NCBI RefSeq assembly: GCF_051020765.1
Contig: NC_134941.1
Location: 10,602,001 to 10,666,000, forward strand
DNA: 64,000 nucleotides
Source: Lasioglossum baleicum
Taxonomy: Eukaryota > Arthropoda > Insecta > Hymenoptera > Halictidae
Direction of reading: 5' to 3'
The notes beneath the pieces were generated by a model that made no database searches, was not told the DNA's origin, and worked only from the letters and a program-made list of their open reading frames with translations. Every line of letters starts with the position of its first letter. Positions within the stretch are counted from its first letter, which is position 1. Below are positions 62,421 through 64,000 of the stretch, piece by piece. The translations under genes and the position numbers were made by a program.

Positions 62421-63264
62421 GACAACCCTGTACAAACCGAAGCAAATCTTGTTCCTCAGCATCGATTCCCCAAACGACGAAGAGCATTCTATTATCGTCC
62501 GAATTCTCCCCTACGAAACAAAAAGAAGATCTCGCGGAGAGAACAGGGGATCCACTGTGCTCGACTTGTGCATGAATATCGCAGGGTTCCTGAAATGGAG
62601 CCTGAGGGTATCGACACAGGTCAGGTGATCGAAATTACCAGGGCAACGAGCGTGAATGATCGCGGTAATGTCGTAATAGGCGATCGACACGTCGGCTAAT
62701 AGCGGAGAATATACAGCTAAAATAATACAGATTGGCGAGTCGCCAGCTAGTTGCCTGTTCCTCTGCCTCTTCCTCTCTCTTTCTCTCGTTCGTTCTATCT
62801 CCGTTCGGGCTCTTTTTCGCTGTTGCCTCTATCTCTCTCTCTCTCTCCATTGTCTTTTTAACCGGGGAGCAAGCTAGCCGCGAGCCTGGCGTTCCTCCGG
62901 AGGCCCAGAACGAGGAAATCGGCGATCGGCAGGAATTTATTTTTCGTTGTTAGCAGCTGCCTTCGCGGCACGTTCTTACAAATCAACCGAGAAACAGGGG
63001 GTCCGAACGCGGTTTCCTGCTATTCCGGGATGGCGATCGATAATTTTGCATCTGGCTTCGCCACCGGAACGCAATCTCCAGATCGGTTTACACCGCGAGG
63101 ATCGCCTATCCCGCCTGTCTTGAATTAGGATTATCGCCGCTAATGCTGCCTCGACGTCGCCGTCAAGTCGATTGATCTCGCTCGAGACAATTTCGGAATT
63201 GCTCCTCGATGGAGAACACCGCGAGAAATGTCGAAAATTATATATAGATGTGCAATTTTGATGT

Positions 63265-63740
63265 ATAATGTGGATTTTTATGGAAAATAAAAATTGTACG
63301 TCTGTATCACAAGCAGGAGGAGCCACGTAAAATCCTTTCTGCATTTAATAGTGTTAACAAGCTGGAACCGATACATTGAAATACGTGAATATTTTTTAAA
63401 TTGCACCTAGATAGTTAACAATATTAGATCGCGGATTTGTATGGAAAATAAAAATTATTCGCCTGTATTACAAGCAAGAGGAGCCACGTAAAATCCTTTC
63501 TGCTTTTAATAGTATCAACAAGCTGGAACCGATACATCGAAATACGTGTATATTTTTTAAATTGCACCTAGATAGTTAACAATTATAGATCGCGGATTTT
63601 TATGGAAAATAAAAAATATTCACCTGTATTACAAGCAAGAGGAGCCACGTAGAAAATCCTTTCTGCTTTTAATAGTATCAACAAGCTGGAACCGTTACGT
63701 TGATGTTTTTAAACATTTTTTAATACTGCACCTACTCGTC
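63265..63740. repeat. 161-bp tandem repeat, about 3 copies
   Basis: tatggaaaataaaaatt starts near 63280, 63441 and 63602, spacing 161 bp. Units share caagcaagaggagccacgta and atagtatcaacaagctggaa. A gatcgcggatttttatgg start and a nearby ataaaatccgcagt (63756-63769) resemble ends of the TAGACTGCGG family. Confidence 0.88.
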
Positions 63741-64000
63741 ATTATCAGAAATGCATAAAATCCGCAGTTCGGTCGCAAAATAATTACAAACATGAATATC
63801 CTTCAACCTGACGCACTCGAACCACGACCATCAAGCCTAAGAAGTATTCCGAGCAAATTTCCGCAGAATTTTTCAAAAGGCTCGGGGGCAGCAGAATATT
63901 CCAGGGTGAAAGGGAAGGGAAGAGGGGGATGAGTAAAAAGTGACGCAGGATTAGCGGATTCCCTTTGTCTCTAAAGAAATCACGCTGCGAGACAGAGCCG

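Larger units (their letters stand above)
59916..64000. other. Non-coding distal flank
   Basis: A GC-rich stretch (about 59.9-60.7 kb) has ORFs on both strands without protein features. An inverted TAGACTGCGG-family end lies at about 60728-60751. The remainder is the repeat arrays listed separately. Confidence 0.45.

Overview
This is eukaryotic, insect-type nuclear DNA. The coding content sits in short exons with GT-AG introns inside long AT-rich, non-coding, repeat-bearing sequence. No operons, bacterial genes or CRISPR arrays are present. The many CpG-rich stretches, the abundance of mariner-type miniature elements and the two genes found (a cuticlin-like ZP protein and an Encore/R3HDM protein) fit an insect, most likely a hymenopteran. 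The order is my inference and was not tested by any search.

Layout. Bases 1-28,643 hold no gene I can support. They carry a 172-bp tandem array, a mariner-like remnant, a 534-bp long-hairpin fold-back element, a 201-bp TIR element and a 200-bp tandem repeat. From 28,644 to 31,612 on the + strand lie the last five coding exons of a zona pellucida (ZP) domain membrane protein. They cover the end of ZP-N, the linker, ZP-C, a furin-type RRRR site, a transmembrane helix and a short cytoplasmic tail. Its 5' exons (signal peptide and start of ZP-N) were not found; they lie further upstream behind a long intron or outside the window. Bases 31,613-42,108 separate the two genes and contain two or more small TIR elements plus the probable 3' UTRs.

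From 49,421 down to 42,109 on the - strand lies a complete coding region of fifteen exons. Their phases agree at every junction and give 1,305 codons plus a stop. The R3H domain, a SUZ-like segment, a conserved NPDG motif and a poly-Gln tract identify it as the orthologue of Drosophila encore and vertebrate R3HDM1/2, a cytoplasmic RNA-binding regulator. An upstream ATG 16 nt before the start opens a short out-of-frame ORF overlapping the start codon. Three miniature elements of three different types sit in its introns, one about 18 bp from a 5' splice site.

Bases 49,457-64,000 should contain the encore 5' UTR and promoter. They also hold a purine-rich block, several tandem arrays (152-bp, 161-bp and a roughly 150-bp unit interrupted by a MITE), a 470-bp fold-back element nested in a duplicated segment, and degenerate periodic repeats. 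The two genes converge tail to tail and show no sign of joint function. The most notable non-genic signal is one TIR family (ends resembling TAGACTGCGGATCTTTATGC) present about a dozen times as whole elements or single ends.
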